Shown here: positions 26,283-35,597 of the stretch, in pieces
Position numbering within the stretch: position 1 is the first letter of the stretch
How the letters are laid out: every line of letters begins with the position of its first letter
Assembly: GCA_016718205.1 (NCBI GenBank)
Contig: JADKEB010000031.1
Coordinates: 620,001-684,000, forward strand
Length of the DNA: 64,000 bases
Direction of reading: 5' to 3'
Origin: Saprospiraceae bacterium
Lineage (GTDB): Bacteria; Bacteroidota; Bacteroidia; Chitinophagales; Saprospiraceae
Made by a program: the position numbers and the translations under genes
The notes under the pieces: generated by a model
Seen by the model: only the letters and a program-made list of their open reading frames with translations
Told to the model about the DNA's origin: nothing
The model's database searches: none

Positions 26283-27008
26283 ATGAATATAGCACTTATA
26301 GGTTATGGGCGCATGGGAAAAGAAATTGAAGAGATTGCACTACGACGCGGTCATACTATTACATGTAAAATCTCCAGCGAAAACTTAAATGATTTCAATC
26401 CCAGGGTCTTGCAATGGGCAGATGTGGCTATTGAGTTTTCAACTCCCGAATCCGCTTTTAAAAACATAATTCAATGCATCGATGCAGGTATTCCCGTCAT
26501 ATCAGGTACCACCGGATGGTTAAATAAAAAAGAAGAACTGGATAAGTATTGTCTGAGTAAAAACGGAAGTTTTCTCTACGCTTCAAATTTCAGTATCGGT
26601 GTCAACATCTTTTTTGAAATCAATAAGGCACTGGCTTCCCTCATGGAAAAATATGAAGTTTATGATGTAGATATACAGGAGGTACATCACACTGGAAAAA
26701 CAGACAAACCCAGCGGCACCGCCATCTCGCTGGCTAAAGATATCATAGAAAATTTGTCCAGGAAAAAGGTGTGGACAATTACACCTCCTGATGAGAACAA
26801 TTCAAGAAACCTGTATATAGAGTCGATAAGAAAAGATCCCGCTCCTGGTACCCATATAGTCAGGTACAACTCTGAAATTGATGATATAGCAATAAAACAT
26901 ACTGCCCATTCAAGAAAAGGATTTGCTTCAGGAGCTGTGTTGGCGGCTGAATGGTTGCCAGGAAGAAAGGGAATATATGCCATGAAAGATGTCCTTGAAA
27001 TCAAGTAA
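26283..27008 (+). CDS. dapB: 4-hydroxy-tetrahydrodipicolinate reductase DapB
   Basis: A 241-residue enzyme. The dinucleotide-binding start is MNIALIGYGRMG. SGTTGW, YASNFSIGVNIFFE and the active-site HHTGKTDKPSGTA match the DapB signature, which contains catalytic histidine and lysine. It reduces the dihydrodipicolinate precursor with NAD(P)H in the lysine/diaminopimelate pathway, which also feeds peptidoglycan. It lies 29 bp upstream of dnaG on the same strand, so the pair is probably one transcript. Confidence 0.95.
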   Translation: MNIALIGYGRMGKEIEEIALRRGHTITCKISSENLNDFNPRVLQWADVAIEFSTPESAFKNIIQCIDAGIPVISGTTGWLNKKEELDKYCLSKNGSFLYASNFSIGVNIFFEINKALASLMEKYEVYDVDIQEVHHTGKTDKPSGTAISLAKDIIENLSRKKVWTITPPDENNSRNLYIESIRKDPAPGTHIVRYNSEIDDIAIKHTAHSRKGFASGAVLAAEWLPGRKGIYAMKDVLEIK

Positions 27009-27037
27009 CACTTGGAATTCCAGCCTTAATCCTTAAT

Positions 27038-28987
27038 ATGATTACTCAGAAAACAATCAATGAAGTGATGAACACCGCCAAGGTAGAAGAGGTGGTGAGT
27101 GACTTCATTAATCTAAAGAGAAGAGGCGTCAATATGATAGGAAACTGCCCTTTTCATGACGAAAAAACACCATCATTTACAGTATCACCTTCAAAGAATA
27201 TCTATAAATGTTTTGGTTGTGGCAAAGGCGGCGATCCTGTAAGGTTTATCATGGACCATGAAAAACTCAGTTTTCCGGAAGCTATCAAATTTCTGGCATC
27301 AAAATACAGAATCGAGATAGAAGAAACCGAAAATACAGCTGAAGAGATCCAGCAGAAACAAGTCACTGACTCACTATATATAGTCAATGAATATGCCAGA
27401 GATTACTACGAAAATGTACTTTTCAACAGGGCTGAAGGAAAGGCTATCGGACTTTCCTATTTTAAGGAGAGGGGTTTCAGAGAGTCTACGATTAAAAAAT
27501 TTCAATTGGGCTATGCTACTGAAGAGAGAGATGAATTCACTCGTAAGGCCATAGAAAAAAAATTTAATATAGACCATCTTCATAGTCTTGGGCTAACTAC
27601 CAAATCAGATGCTGATTTTTTTAGAGCCAGAGTGATTTTTCCCATACATAATATCAGCGGCAAAGTAGTGGCGTTGGCAGGACGTACTCTGTCTTCAGAC
27701 AAAAAACAGCCAAAATACATCAATTCGCCAGAATCGGAGATTTATAATAAAAGATCTGTCTTGTATGGTCTGTATTTTGCAAAGGAACAAATCAGAAAAG
27801 AAGACGAATGTATCCTTGTCGAAGGTTATACGGATGTCATCACCTTGCACCAGGGCAATATTTCCAATGTCGTAGCATCATCCGGTACTTCTCTCACCAA
27901 GGAGCAGATCAAACTCATCAAAAGATATACACCGAATATCAAAATTATCTATGACGGTGATCCGGCGGGTATTAAAGCAGCTCTGAGAGGACTCGATCTT
28001 ATACTGGAGTCTGACATGAATGTAAAGCTTGTGTTGCTTCCTGATGGTCATGACCCGGATTCATTTTTGGCAGCAAAAGGTACAGAAGAGTTTCTGAGTT
28101 TTCTGAAAAAAAATGAAGAAGATTTTGTATTTTTCAAAACCAGAATACTACTTGGAGAAGTTGAAAACGACCCCATCAGGAAGACAATTGTCATTAGGGA
28201 TATAGTAGGGAGTATCGCAAGGATTCCTGATAATTTCAAAAGAGCACTCTATGTCAAACAGTGCAGTACCATGCTGGAGTTGAGCGAATCCATGCTCAAC
28301 AATGAAGTCAATAAAGTAGTAAAATCGGAACTAAAATCAAAAATTGATTCATCTCACCAAAAGGACCAGACAAGCCAGACAGGGAATGAGGAAGAATGGC
28401 TGAATGCCAAACAAATCTTATCTGAAAACGGACCGATGCTGGTGCTTAATGATGCATGGCAGGAGAAAACGATCTGCGATATTATCATTAATTATGGCCA
28501 TCTCTGGTACGATGAAACAGAAAATACTACCATAGCTGACTTTATACTGGACAACACTTTGGATTTGCTAACCTATTTTGATGTTGAAATGTACAAAAAG
28601 ATTTTAGTTTCAGTCTCCGATTTCAGATTGAGCGGATCAAAAACAAGCCACTCATGGTTTACATCACATGCTGATGATGAAATACGAGAGTTTGCTATCT
28701 CAGCATTATCAACTCCTTATGTCTATGCCTCATGGGAAAAAAGAGAAATGTTCCTGCAGACACAAAAGATGCCCGATGAAAATTATATAAGAGATGCTAC
28801 CAATGCTATATTAAGACTGCAGCTCAAGAAAAGTAAAAAAGTGATTGATGAGCTTAAACACTTTTTTGATAATGCCAAACCCGAAGATATCGAAACCGAA
28901 GAATATATTCTCAATTTGAAGGTTTTGCAAGTTGTTCAAAACCAAAGAAATGAACTTGCTGCAAAGTTAGGCACAGTGATATACTAA
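27038..28987 (+). CDS. dnaG: DNA primase DnaG
   Basis: A 649-residue primase. The N-terminal CHC2 zinc finger is CPFHDEKTPSF...YKCFGCGKGG (about residues 37-65). The RNA polymerase core follows with YFKERGF and LAGRTL, and the TOPRIM motif EGYTDVITLHQ (about residues 263-273) with its second acidic patch IIYDGDPAGIKAA. The C-terminal helicase-interaction region is diverged, as is common in Bacteroidota. It makes RNA primers at the replication fork. It follows dapB closely; rpsU/rpoD are not adjacent. Confidence 0.95.
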   Translation: MITQKTINEVMNTAKVEEVVSDFINLKRRGVNMIGNCPFHDEKTPSFTVSPSKNIYKCFGCGKGGDPVRFIMDHEKLSFPEAIKFLASKYRIEIEETENTAEEIQQKQVTDSLYIVNEYARDYYENVLFNRAEGKAIGLSYFKERGFRESTIKKFQLGYATEERDEFTRKAIEKKFNIDHLHSLGLTTKSDADFFRARVIFPIHNISGKVVALAGRTLSSDKKQPKYINSPESEIYNKRSVLYGLYFAKEQIRKEDECILVEGYTDVITLHQGNISNVVASSGTSLTKEQIKLIKRYTPNIKIIYDGDPAGIKAALRGLDLILESDMNVKLVLLPDGHDPDSFLAAKGTEEFLSFLKKNEEDFVFFKTRILLGEVENDPIRKTIVIRDIVGSIARIPDNFKRALYVKQCSTMLELSESMLNNEVNKVVKSELKSKIDSSHQKDQTSQTGNEEEWLNAKQILSENGPMLVLNDAWQEKTICDIIINYGHLWYDETENTTIADFILDNTLDLLTYFDVEMYKKILVSVSDFRLSGSKTSHSWFTSHADDEIREFAISALSTPYVYASWEKREMFLQTQKMPDENYIRDATNAILRLQLKKSKKVIDELKHFFDNAKPEDIETEEYILNLKVLQVVQNQRNELAAKLGTVIY

Positions 28988-29013
28988 AAATTCAAACTCA
29001 ATCAAATATATGA

Positions 29014-29170
29014 GGTGCATTTCATTTTTTCGCACTGTGCTCGATTTCTTATCAAGTTTCGTTTGTTCGTCGTAGCTTTTAGCTACGATGCAATATATTA
29101 AAGGCATCTTGCCTGAATCGCAAAAAAAAATTGATGATTTTTAATGTGATACGAAAAAATGAAATACACC
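29014..29170. mobile_element. MITE-like element with 19-bp terminal inverted repeats
   Basis: GGTGCATTTCATTTTTTCG (29014-29032) is matched by the inverted CGAAAAAATGAAATACACC (29152-29170) with one mismatch. The interior holds a perfect hairpin CGTAGCT-TTT-AGCTACG (29071-29087). A right-hand fragment of the same sequence recurs at 29689-29787. No coding capacity. Confidence 0.6.
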
Positions 29171-29204
29171 CTTCTATTATCTCTAATCTTTATGTCCGAG
29201 ATTA

Positions 29205-29457
29205 GAGTATGTTTAAACTTTTATCATTTGGCTCCAGGCGGCAAATTTAATTTTATCCAGCGTTATATTTTTCGGCGTACCGTGTCAAGCTGACCTGAGC
29301 TTCCCGGCTATATTCAGTATTCGCTGCGAGCAGCTGCTCGCAGTTCCCTTTTGAGTAAAGTATTTTACTCAATTCTCGTCACAACAGACCATTCAGTCAT
29401 CTTGTCCAAAATTAAATTTCCTCGCTTCCGCTCAAACATAAAAATTTAAACATACTC
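29205..29457. mobile_element. GAGTATGTTTAAA-family MITE, 253-bp type
   Basis: The left end GAGTATGTTTAAAC and the right end TTTAAACATACTC are inverted repeats. TTA flanks both sides (29202-29204 and 29458-29460), consistent with a 3-bp target duplication. The interior (ACTTTTATCATTTGG...) differs from the 160-bp and 73-bp types. Its left arm recurs at 39997. No gene inside. Confidence 0.7.
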
Positions 29458-29464
29458 TTAATAT

Positions 29465-29628
29465 AGGGACGTAGTCCTGTAATCTTTGTAGCAAAAATAT
29501 CCACACACCATCACGTAGGGGCGTAGCCCTGTGATCTTAAAAGATGTGGTAAATATAAGATGTCAGGGCTACGCCCCTTATGTTTCAGGTGCCAATGTTT
29601 TCTACAAAGATGACAGAGCTACGCTCCT
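29465..29628. repeat. Nested inverted repeats around a GGGGCGTAGCCCTG core
   Basis: The outer arms are 29465-29491 and 29602-29628, imperfect inverted copies of about 27 bp. The inner arms are AGGGGCGTAGCCCTG (29517-29531) and CAGGGCTACGCCCCT (29564-29578), perfect over 15 bp. The four arms are all variants of one sequence, so it has been copied four times in alternating orientation. No coding. Confidence 0.6.
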
Positions 29629-29688
29629 GCCCCGATAGGCGGGAGTAATTTATCTGTAGGATCATGTCTCTAAAGCATCGTTTGTTCG

Positions 29689-29787
29689 TCGTAGCTTTTA
29701 GCTACGATGCAATATATTAAGGCATCTTGACTAAATCGCAAAAAAAAATTGATGATTTTTAATGTGAGGCGAAAAAATGAAATACAG
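29689..29787. repeat. Right-hand fragment of the 29014 MITE-like element
   Basis: Starting at CGTTTGTTCGTCGTAGC, the sequence follows 29060-29168 with few differences, including the CGTAGCT hairpin and the terminal CGAAAAAATGAAATACA. The left terminal repeat is absent, so this copy is truncated. Confidence 0.6.
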
Positions 29788-29912
29788 CCAATACATGTTT
29801 TGACTACCGTTATGTGTTTAATTATTCTATTGATTACTCACAAGATTTGATTTTTAACGTTACTAAATTTAAATATGCGTTAAATTATTATTTTTTATAA
29901 TATATAATTTAT

Positions 29913-29920
29913 TATTTTTG
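29913..29920 (+). promoter_or_regulatory. Candidate -7 box for the beta-barrel protein gene
   Basis: TATTTTTG matches TAnnTTTG and lies 40 bases before the ATG at 29961. The A/T-only surroundings reduce confidence. Confidence 0.4.
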
Positions 29921-29960
29921 TGCCTTGAGCATCTTTTTTAACAAAAAAATTCCAATATTC

Positions 29961-30671
29961 ATGAAAAAGTTCATTTTATTAATCTGGGTATTAACCTCTA
30001 TCCAATTAATGGCACAAAAGCAAATAGTATGGTTTGATGCCGGCTTGAAGGTTCAGTATGGAGCCACAGGATTTATCAATTCTGCCATCTTTGATTCTAA
30101 AGATTATGATTATAAAATTGCTACCGGATATGGATTCGGAGGCAAATTGGGTATCAACTTCGGCTCCAGCGGTTTGTCACTTGAAGCGATGCGAAGCTCA
30201 TCAAAACAAGATTTTGATATATTGTCCAATGGGAAAATAGCAAGTATTTCCTGGGCCACCACTGATGTGTACGCACTTTACAAAAACGCTCAAAACCTTG
30301 GATACTTTGAAATCGGGCCAAAAATCTCCTTCATCTCAAAAGTAGAAGACAATTTAGAAAATACTAGCAATGAAAGAACTGCAGGCTATAATTCCATTAA
30401 CATAGCCGGGGTGGTAGGTTTCGGAGCCAATATTATGGGAAATGACGGACGATTTAGTGGCATTCTGGGACTGAGATTAGAGTATGCCTTTACCGACTTT
30501 GTCAAAGAAGGATCTGCGCTTAACACACCACTGAGAGATAAAAGTATATTTGCCGCCGGTTATCAATCATCTAATGTCGCATTTGCAGGCGTAGTTTTTG
30601 AATTGAACTGGGGCATCGGCTACTTTGGTAAAGCACAATGTGGTAAAAGGTCCAAATTTATTATGTTCTGA
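29961..30671 (+). CDS. Outer-membrane beta-barrel-like hypothetical protein
   Basis: A 236-residue protein starting at ATG 29961; the frame is open further upstream, but this start gives a signal peptide MKKFILLIWVLTS...MAQ. The mature part alternates Gly/aromatic-rich strands (VWFDAGLKVQYGATGF, GYGFGGKLGINFG, GFGANIMG, RFSGILGLRLEYAF) and looks like an eight-strand porin/OmpA-like barrel. The C-terminus ends with an odd Lys/Cys tail. Function unknown. The next gene starts 58 bp downstream. Confidence 0.6.
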   Translation: MKKFILLIWVLTSIQLMAQKQIVWFDAGLKVQYGATGFINSAIFDSKDYDYKIATGYGFGGKLGINFGSSGLSLEAMRSSSKQDFDILSNGKIASISWATTDVYALYKNAQNLGYFEIGPKISFISKVEDNLENTSNERTAGYNSINIAGVVGFGANIMGNDGRFSGILGLRLEYAFTDFVKEGSALNTPLRDKSIFAAGYQSSNVAFAGVVFELNWGIGYFGKAQCGKRSKFIMF

Positions 30672-30729
30672 TCCTGATGAACTATTTTTATTTTTAGATG
30701 TATTGCTACTAATAGAATAATTTTGGACA

Positions 30730-31176
30730 ATGTCTGAACATAAGAATCCGATCAGTAAAGATAACATAACTGAAACACCACACTTACTACCATATGCGCA
30801 CCATGTAGGCAGTGCAATTATAAAACCTGTGGACAAAGGCCGGACCAAAGGTAATGCTATGAAAGCGATGTACCAGCAAACAGAAAATCAACTTGTCCAG
30901 ATAAAAGAGCAGGTTGAAACGCTGATCAAACAAGCTCAGGCAATACATGACAGAATTTCTGTCTCCGAAAAAATTTATAAAGCTGATGTAGGATTCAAAC
31001 CTTTGATTGGTTGTCTTTATTACGTATATGAAAAGCAGGATGGCACTTGGATAATTTCTATGATATCGCGTGAAGAATGGGGTAAAAAAATACCTTACAC
31101 CTACAAAGCAACTATAGAACTATTGGCTGATCATACCTGGAAGATCGTGCATCAGGATACTGAACAAGAATTTTAA
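30730..31176 (+). CDS. DUF2452 domain protein
   Basis: A 148-residue cytoplasmic protein matching the DUF2452 pattern: HLLPYAHHVGSAIIKPVDKGR near residues 18-38, a charged helix (ENQLVQIKEQVETLIKQA), then FKPLIGCLYYVYEKQDG and SMISREEWG. The role of the family is unknown. It sits between a beta-barrel gene and ychF on the same strand. Confidence 0.75.
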   Translation: MSEHKNPISKDNITETPHLLPYAHHVGSAIIKPVDKGRTKGNAMKAMYQQTENQLVQIKEQVETLIKQAQAIHDRISVSEKIYKADVGFKPLIGCLYYVYEKQDGTWIISMISREEWGKKIPYTYKATIELLADHTWKIVHQDTEQEF

Positions 31177-31218
31177 TCCCCATTAGAGTTTATCTTCTTT
31201 TCTTTCAAAGGTAATTTG

Positions 31219-31226
31219 TACCTTTG
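31219..31226 (+). promoter_or_regulatory. Candidate -7 box for ychF
   Basis: TACCTTTG is an exact TAnnTTTG match, 29 bases before the ychF ATG at 31255, which gives a normal short leader. This also argues against the longer start at 31216. Confidence 0.55.
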
Positions 31227-31254
31227 TGGCGTTTTTCATCAAAATTATATTTCA

Positions 31255-32352
31255 ATGGGACTTCAGTGTGGAATTGTAGGGCTTCCAAATGTAGGCAAGT
31301 CAACACTTTTTAATGCATTAACATCTGCAAAAGCACTTGCTGCCAATTATCCGTTTGCGACCAAAGAACCTAACCTTGGGGTGATCGTAGTGCCGGATAC
31401 AAGATTGGACAAACTTGCTGAATTAGTGAATCCTCAAAAAATACTTCCTACCAGTGTTGAAATACTTGACATAGCCGGACTTATCAAAGGTGCATCCAAA
31501 GGCGAAGGACTGGGCAATCAGTTTTTGGCTAATATCCGCGAAGTTGATGCCATTGTCCATGTGGTCAGATGTTTTGAAGATGATAATGTCATCCATGTAG
31601 ACGGGAGTGTAGATCCAGTCAGAGATAAGGAGATCATAGACCTTGAACTCATCTTTAAGGACATCGAAACAATGGAAAAACGGATTGATAAGCTAAAAAA
31701 ACAGGCAAAATCAGGTGCTAAAGACGATGCAATTAATGTTGAGTGGGCAGAAAAGCTGCTTAAACATCTCGAGAGCGAAAAACCTGCCCGTAGTTTTGAA
31801 GTCGATGAGCATTTTGATGCGCTATATAAGGATTTATATCTTCTTACCAGCAAACCCATCCTTTATGTTTGTAATGTTGATGAAGCTTCTGTGATCGAAG
31901 GAAATGTTCATACCCAGCGATTTATGGATGCGGTAAAAAATGAAAATGCTGAAGTATTGCTCATATGTGCAGGAATAGAAGCTGAGATTGCAGAGCTGGA
32001 AAGCAAGGAAGAACGAATGGAATATATTGAAGCGATGGGTCTGCATGAAGCCGGAGTCAACAGAATCATCAGAGCTGCCTATAAGCTATTGAATTTATAT
32101 ACATATTTCACAGCAGGAGTAAAAGAAGTCAGGGCCTGGACTATCGTAAAAGGATGGAAAGCACCTCAAGCGGCAGGAGTCATACATACCGATTTCGAAA
32201 AAGGATTCATCAGGGCCGAAGTTATAAAATACGATGTGTATGTAAAGTATGGTTCAGAGCATGCAGTGAAAGAAGCCGGCAAAATGGGTGTTGAAGGCAA
32301 AGAATATGTGGTAGAAGACGGAGATGTCATGCATTTCAGATTTAATGTATAA
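31255..32352 (+). CDS. ychF: Redox-regulated ATPase YchF (Obg-family)
   Basis: A 365-residue protein. The start at 31255 (MGLQCGIVGLPNVGKST) fits the family; an upstream in-frame Met at 31216 would overlap the promoter. Motifs are GLPNVGKST (P-loop), the segment from residue 53 on (NPQKILPTSVEILDIAGL) and a C-terminal TGS domain (FTAGVKEVRAWTI...GVIHTDFEKGFIRAEV...). YchF/OLA1 prefers ATP over GTP and binds ribosomes. It has a role in stress and translation control in other bacteria. Confidence 0.95.
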   Translation: MGLQCGIVGLPNVGKSTLFNALTSAKALAANYPFATKEPNLGVIVVPDTRLDKLAELVNPQKILPTSVEILDIAGLIKGASKGEGLGNQFLANIREVDAIVHVVRCFEDDNVIHVDGSVDPVRDKEIIDLELIFKDIETMEKRIDKLKKQAKSGAKDDAINVEWAEKLLKHLESEKPARSFEVDEHFDALYKDLYLLTSKPILYVCNVDEASVIEGNVHTQRFMDAVKNENAEVLLICAGIEAEIAELESKEERMEYIEAMGLHEAGVNRIIRAAYKLLNLYTYFTAGVKEVRAWTIVKGWKAPQAAGVIHTDFEKGFIRAEVIKYDVYVKYGSEHAVKEAGKMGVEGKEYVVEDGDVMHFRFNV

Positions 32353-32403
32353 ATGCACAGTGGAATTACTTTAACCATCAATACAAATACATAATTATTG
32401 ACT

Positions 32404-33123
32404 ATGGATTTTAAATATTATGTATTTTACAAACCATATAATGTTCTCACTCAGTTTACAAAGGAAAGAGAAAACCATCAAACGCTTTCTGATTTTTTGA
32501 ATATTGAAAAAGATGTCTATCCCGTAGGAAGATTGGACAAAGACTCTGAAGGCCTTCTCGTGCTGACGAACGACAAATCACTGAACGACCAACTTCTGAA
32601 TCCATCCAAAAAACATAAGAAGACCTACATCGTTCAGGTTGAAAATGAAATAGACGAAAAGGCCATCGCCATACTCAGTAAAGGTGTAGATATCAAACTG
32701 GAAAAGGGTATGTACCGCACCCTACCCTGCACTGTTAAAAAACTACCTAAACCACCAGTGCTACCGGATAGAGATCCTCCGGTAAGATTCAGAGCCAGTA
32801 TTCCTGACTCCTGGGCTTTGATAGAAATCACAGAAGGAAAAAACCGTCAGGTCAGAAAGATGTTTGCTTTCGTAGGTTTTCCAGTATTACGCTTAGTCAG
32901 AGTACAGATAGAAAGCCTTAAAATCGGTAAGCTTACGCCAGGGAAGTTTATTTCAATGACACAGCAAGATATTTATCCCCTCTTGAACATTGACCCAAAT
33001 TTGAAAATATCCCCTAAAAAAATCAAACAAGAAATAAAATCTGAGAAGTTTAAGCCAAAAACAAATAAGTCAAATAAATCATTTAAAGATTTCAGAAATA
33101 GCGGGAAGAAAAAAAGCAGATAG
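32404..33123 (+). CDS. rRNA pseudouridine synthase, RluE/RsuA family
   Basis: A 239-residue enzyme; I use ATG 32404, not the TTG six bases upstream. It has the catalytic motif VGRLDKDSEGLLVLTND (catalytic Asp in GRLD), KKTYIVQVE, EGKNRQVRKMFA and LRLVRVQI, all typical of RsuA/RluB/E/F enzymes. It lacks an S4 domain at the N-terminus, like RluE, which modifies 23S rRNA U2457. A Lys/Ser-rich 50-residue basic tail is common in Bacteroidota homologues. The exact rRNA target is inferred. Confidence 0.85.
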   Translation: MDFKYYVFYKPYNVLTQFTKERENHQTLSDFLNIEKDVYPVGRLDKDSEGLLVLTNDKSLNDQLLNPSKKHKKTYIVQVENEIDEKAIAILSKGVDIKLEKGMYRTLPCTVKKLPKPPVLPDRDPPVRFRASIPDSWALIEITEGKNRQVRKMFAFVGFPVLRLVRVQIESLKIGKLTPGKFISMTQQDIYPLLNIDPNLKISPKKIKQEIKSEKFKPKTNKSNKSFKDFRNSGKKKSR

Positions 33124-33135
33124 GGATGTATGCCG

Positions 33136-33191
33136 AAATTGCATTTCAATAAAAATTCCTTTTGTTTTACCCATCCTTAAGAGAGACAAAA
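33136..33191. repeat. Dispersed ~57-bp repeat, copy 1
   Basis: AAATTGCATTTCAATAAAAA, followed by CCTTTTGTTTTACC and a TTAAG-centred palindrome, reappears at 50638-50695 with a handful of differences and two single-base indels. Here it is intergenic. The second copy interrupts a toxin gene. Confidence 0.6.
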
Positions 33192-33299
33192 TGATTTTTG
33201 TAACAACTGAATGAAAAAATGGGATAGGTCTATTGTATTAATTATATTAATTATCTGAAAATCCTATTACAATAAACCTAAAAGTAATCCATTAATTAA

Positions 33300-33782
33300 T
33301 TATTCTTCTTCTGTACCATCAAAAAAAATAGGATTAAGCATTGGCAGGCTTAATAGTTTTGCTTCTTCCTTATTGACGGCAAAAAAGCCCATCACTCCGC
33401 CCGATGCTTTGGCCACATGATCAGCAAAACTTAAAAATCCCTTATACAATTTATATGAAAGATCTGAATCCAACTTTGCTAAGATAGGATTCAGATGACG
33501 AAGTTTTTCAGAAATTATTTCTGTACGTTCTTCAACACCTGAAGGTAAAACTTCAGAATAGTGCATAAGTTTTGTTTCAAAATCCCTGTCCACTTCTTCA
33601 TAATATGACTTTACACTACCCTTCATTTTATAGCTTCTGATATGGGTAATCTTTTTTGACCAATCCATCTCTTCCTCATCTATCTCTCCGTCAGCTCCGG
33701 CAATCAGTATCCCAATTAATGGTATTGCATCAACTAATAACTCCCACTCGTGCTTGCTTAATTTTTTAAACTGTTCTGTCAT
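33300..33782 (-). CDS. TerB-like acidic helical protein
   Basis: A 160-residue protein with WELLVDAIPLIGILIAGADGEIDEEEMDW near its start, the acidic ADGEIDxxE motif of TerB/TerB-like helical-bundle proteins. The rest is helical (SYKLYKGFLSFADHVAKASGG). Family members are associated with tellurite resistance or metal stress, but this isolated copy has no ter genes beside it, so function is unknown. A -7 box (TACCTTTG on the minus strand, 33882-33889) lies about 100 bp upstream. Confidence 0.65.
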   Translation of the reverse strand: MTEQFKKLSKHEWELLVDAIPLIGILIAGADGEIDEEEMDWSKKITHIRSYKMKGSVKSYYEEVDRDFETKLMHYSEVLPSGVEERTEIISEKLRHLNPILAKLDSDLSYKLYKGFLSFADHVAKASGGVMGFFAVNKEEAKLLSLPMLNPIFFDGTEEE

Positions 33783-34167
33783 TTTTCAATATATGTTAAT
33801 GGTATTGGGTATAATTTACTTTTCTGGTACTTGATGGGATCTTTGAAATACCGGCTCCTGAAACCCCATCTTATTTTTGTACAAAGGTACAAAACGGATA
33901 CCTATTCCTAAAATTTTATTCTCAAAAACTATGTCGTTTATATTATGAAGTTTAAACATCCTCTTAAATATCATTACTTAAAAAAACGAGAAGGATATAA
34001 GTTAAAGAAACTAATGTTACATTTCTATTTTTTTATTTATTAAAGTAAAACCTTTGTTTAAAGGGAAAAGTGCAGTCCTCAAAGAGGTATAAACCCCTTG
34101 AAAAAACCACAATTGTTAAAAAAATGATGCCTTTAAATTGAATTGTATAGGCAACCTAAACAATTAC
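33783..34167. other. Spacer with a solitary MITE-family end
   Basis: It holds a minus-strand -7 box (33882-33889) for the TerB-like gene. TTTAAACATCCTC at 33951-33963, followed by TTAA, resembles the right end of the GAGTATGTTTAAA family with one substitution. No left end is found, so it may be a relic or chance. Confidence 0.35.
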
Positions 34168-34911
34168 CTATTTCCTATAATTTCTGAAATCGTAAAGTGA
34201 TTTGTCCGCTTTTACATAGAGTTCTCTGAGATATCGAATTCCGTCCAATGAATAATAGAGGTCAGCTATTTCTCGCTGTCTGGCTACCACATATTTTCCG
34301 GGATTTTTAACATTATATCTTCTTGGACTTGGCAAGACAGAAATAATGGCAGCAGACTCTCTCACATTTAGCACTGCTCCTGATTTATTGTAGTAAACCT
34401 GAGCTGCCTTTTCGACTCCGAATATAAGATTACCCATTTCAGCCACATTCAGATATGTTTCGAGTATTTTTTCCTTGGACCATAATGTTTCAATGACCAT
34501 GGTGAAATATAGCTCCAAAGCTTTGCGAATATAGGATCTTTGAGGAAATAGGAAGACATTTTTGGCTACTTGTTGACTGATAGTACTTGCCCCGAATACC
34601 TTTTTACCTTTTTTATTTACAGCTGCAGCTTTTCTTATGGCTTCTATGTCCATACCACTATGAAATGGCAAATTTTGATCTTCAGATGCCATAGCACACA
34701 CTTGTATATGTGGTGAAATCTGAGATATTCCTTTATAACTATATTGAAAATCACTTTCAGTCGTCAATATTCGGGTGAGCATTAGTAATGTGGCAGGGGG
34801 CGGCACTATTCGATATGTCAAAACCCAGGCAAATGAAATTGTGGTACAGAATACTAAGATATCTTTGTAATATTTCTTAATCCAGTCTTTTATATGTTTA
34901 ATATAATTCAC
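34168..34911 (-). CDS. mtgA: Monofunctional peptidoglycan glycosyltransferase MtgA
   Basis: A 247-residue GT51 enzyme with one N-terminal membrane anchor (about residues 17-35). The catalytic region has MASEDQNLPFHSGMD (E of the EDxxFxxH-like motif), GASTISQQVAKNVFL, RKALELYFTMVIE and KEKILETYLN. It polymerises lipid II glycan chains. It starts with GTG at 34911, overlapping the Nudix gene's TAG stop by one base, so translation is probably coupled. Confidence 0.92.
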   Translation of the reverse strand: MNYIKHIKDWIKKYYKDILVFCTTISFAWVLTYRIVPPPATLLMLTRILTTESDFQYSYKGISQISPHIQVCAMASEDQNLPFHSGMDIEAIRKAAAVNKKGKKVFGASTISQQVAKNVFLFPQRSYIRKALELYFTMVIETLWSKEKILETYLNVAEMGNLIFGVEKAAQVYYNKSGAVLNVRESAAIISVLPSPRRYNVKNPGKYVVARQREIADLYYSLDGIRYLRELYVKADKSLYDFRNYRK

Positions 34912-35585
34912 TATTTTATTTTTATCTGCACTTTACTCTTATCTGTTGGTGTTTCTTGTGTATGAAGTACTTCCAGAATATTTGGATAAACTTGTCTCTT
35001 TTTACTATAGAATTTTTCTAAAGTCATCCACACGGCTTGCACAATATCTTCATTTGTTTGAGGTGTGGTATTCTGTTTTTTGGCATCCATCAGATACCAA
35101 TATGATTTTTTAATAATTCTTTTGCCTACATTACTACGAAATGTATGCCTTGTAATCATCAATTTTTGAATGATAGTCAGCTTTTTAATACCTGTTTCCT
35201 CAGTCACTTCTCTCATAGCGGCAATTTTTTTTGTTTCATTATTTTCTATGCGGCCTTTGGGCAAATCCCAGGATCCGCTTCTGAAAATGAACAAAAACTC
35301 CTTTTTTTCATTCACTACCAAACCGCCTGCAGCTTCTATTTCAGAGAAATGAGATTTAAAATCTGCTTTTAGCTTCACAAAATCATCAAAGTGGATGATC
35401 AGTTTTTCTGATTTTATAGATTTTTCAAGAATATTGATATAGTCCAACAAATGTTTTTTGTTGCCGGTGTACTTTACGACTACACTCCCTGTGGAAACTG
35501 CATCATCCAAAGTAATATCTGCAGAAGGTTTCAGAATAACTTCCACTTCATTGATATATATTTTATAAATTTGCGGTTTCTCCAT
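34911..35585 (-). CDS. Nudix hydrolase
   Basis: A 224-residue protein with a complete Nudix box (G-x5-E-x7-REVTEETG, about residues 116-137) preceded by SGSWDLPKG. About 80 residues precede the domain and hold a beta-rich region (VEVILKPSADITLDD). Substrate unknown; Nudix enzymes cleave nucleoside diphosphates linked to other groups. It overlaps mtgA by one base and is divergent from pyrE with only 12 bases between starts. Confidence 0.85.
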   Translation of the reverse strand: MEKPQIYKIYINEVEVILKPSADITLDDAVSTGSVVVKYTGNKKHLLDYINILEKSIKSEKLIIHFDDFVKLKADFKSHFSEIEAAGGLVVNEKKEFLFIFRSGSWDLPKGRIENNETKKIAAMREVTEETGIKKLTIIQKLMITRHTFRSNVGKRIIKKSYWYLMDAKKQNTTPQTNEDIVQAVWMTLEKFYSKKRQVYPNILEVLHTQETPTDKSKVQIKIK

Positions 35586-35597
35586 TTAAAGCTTAAA

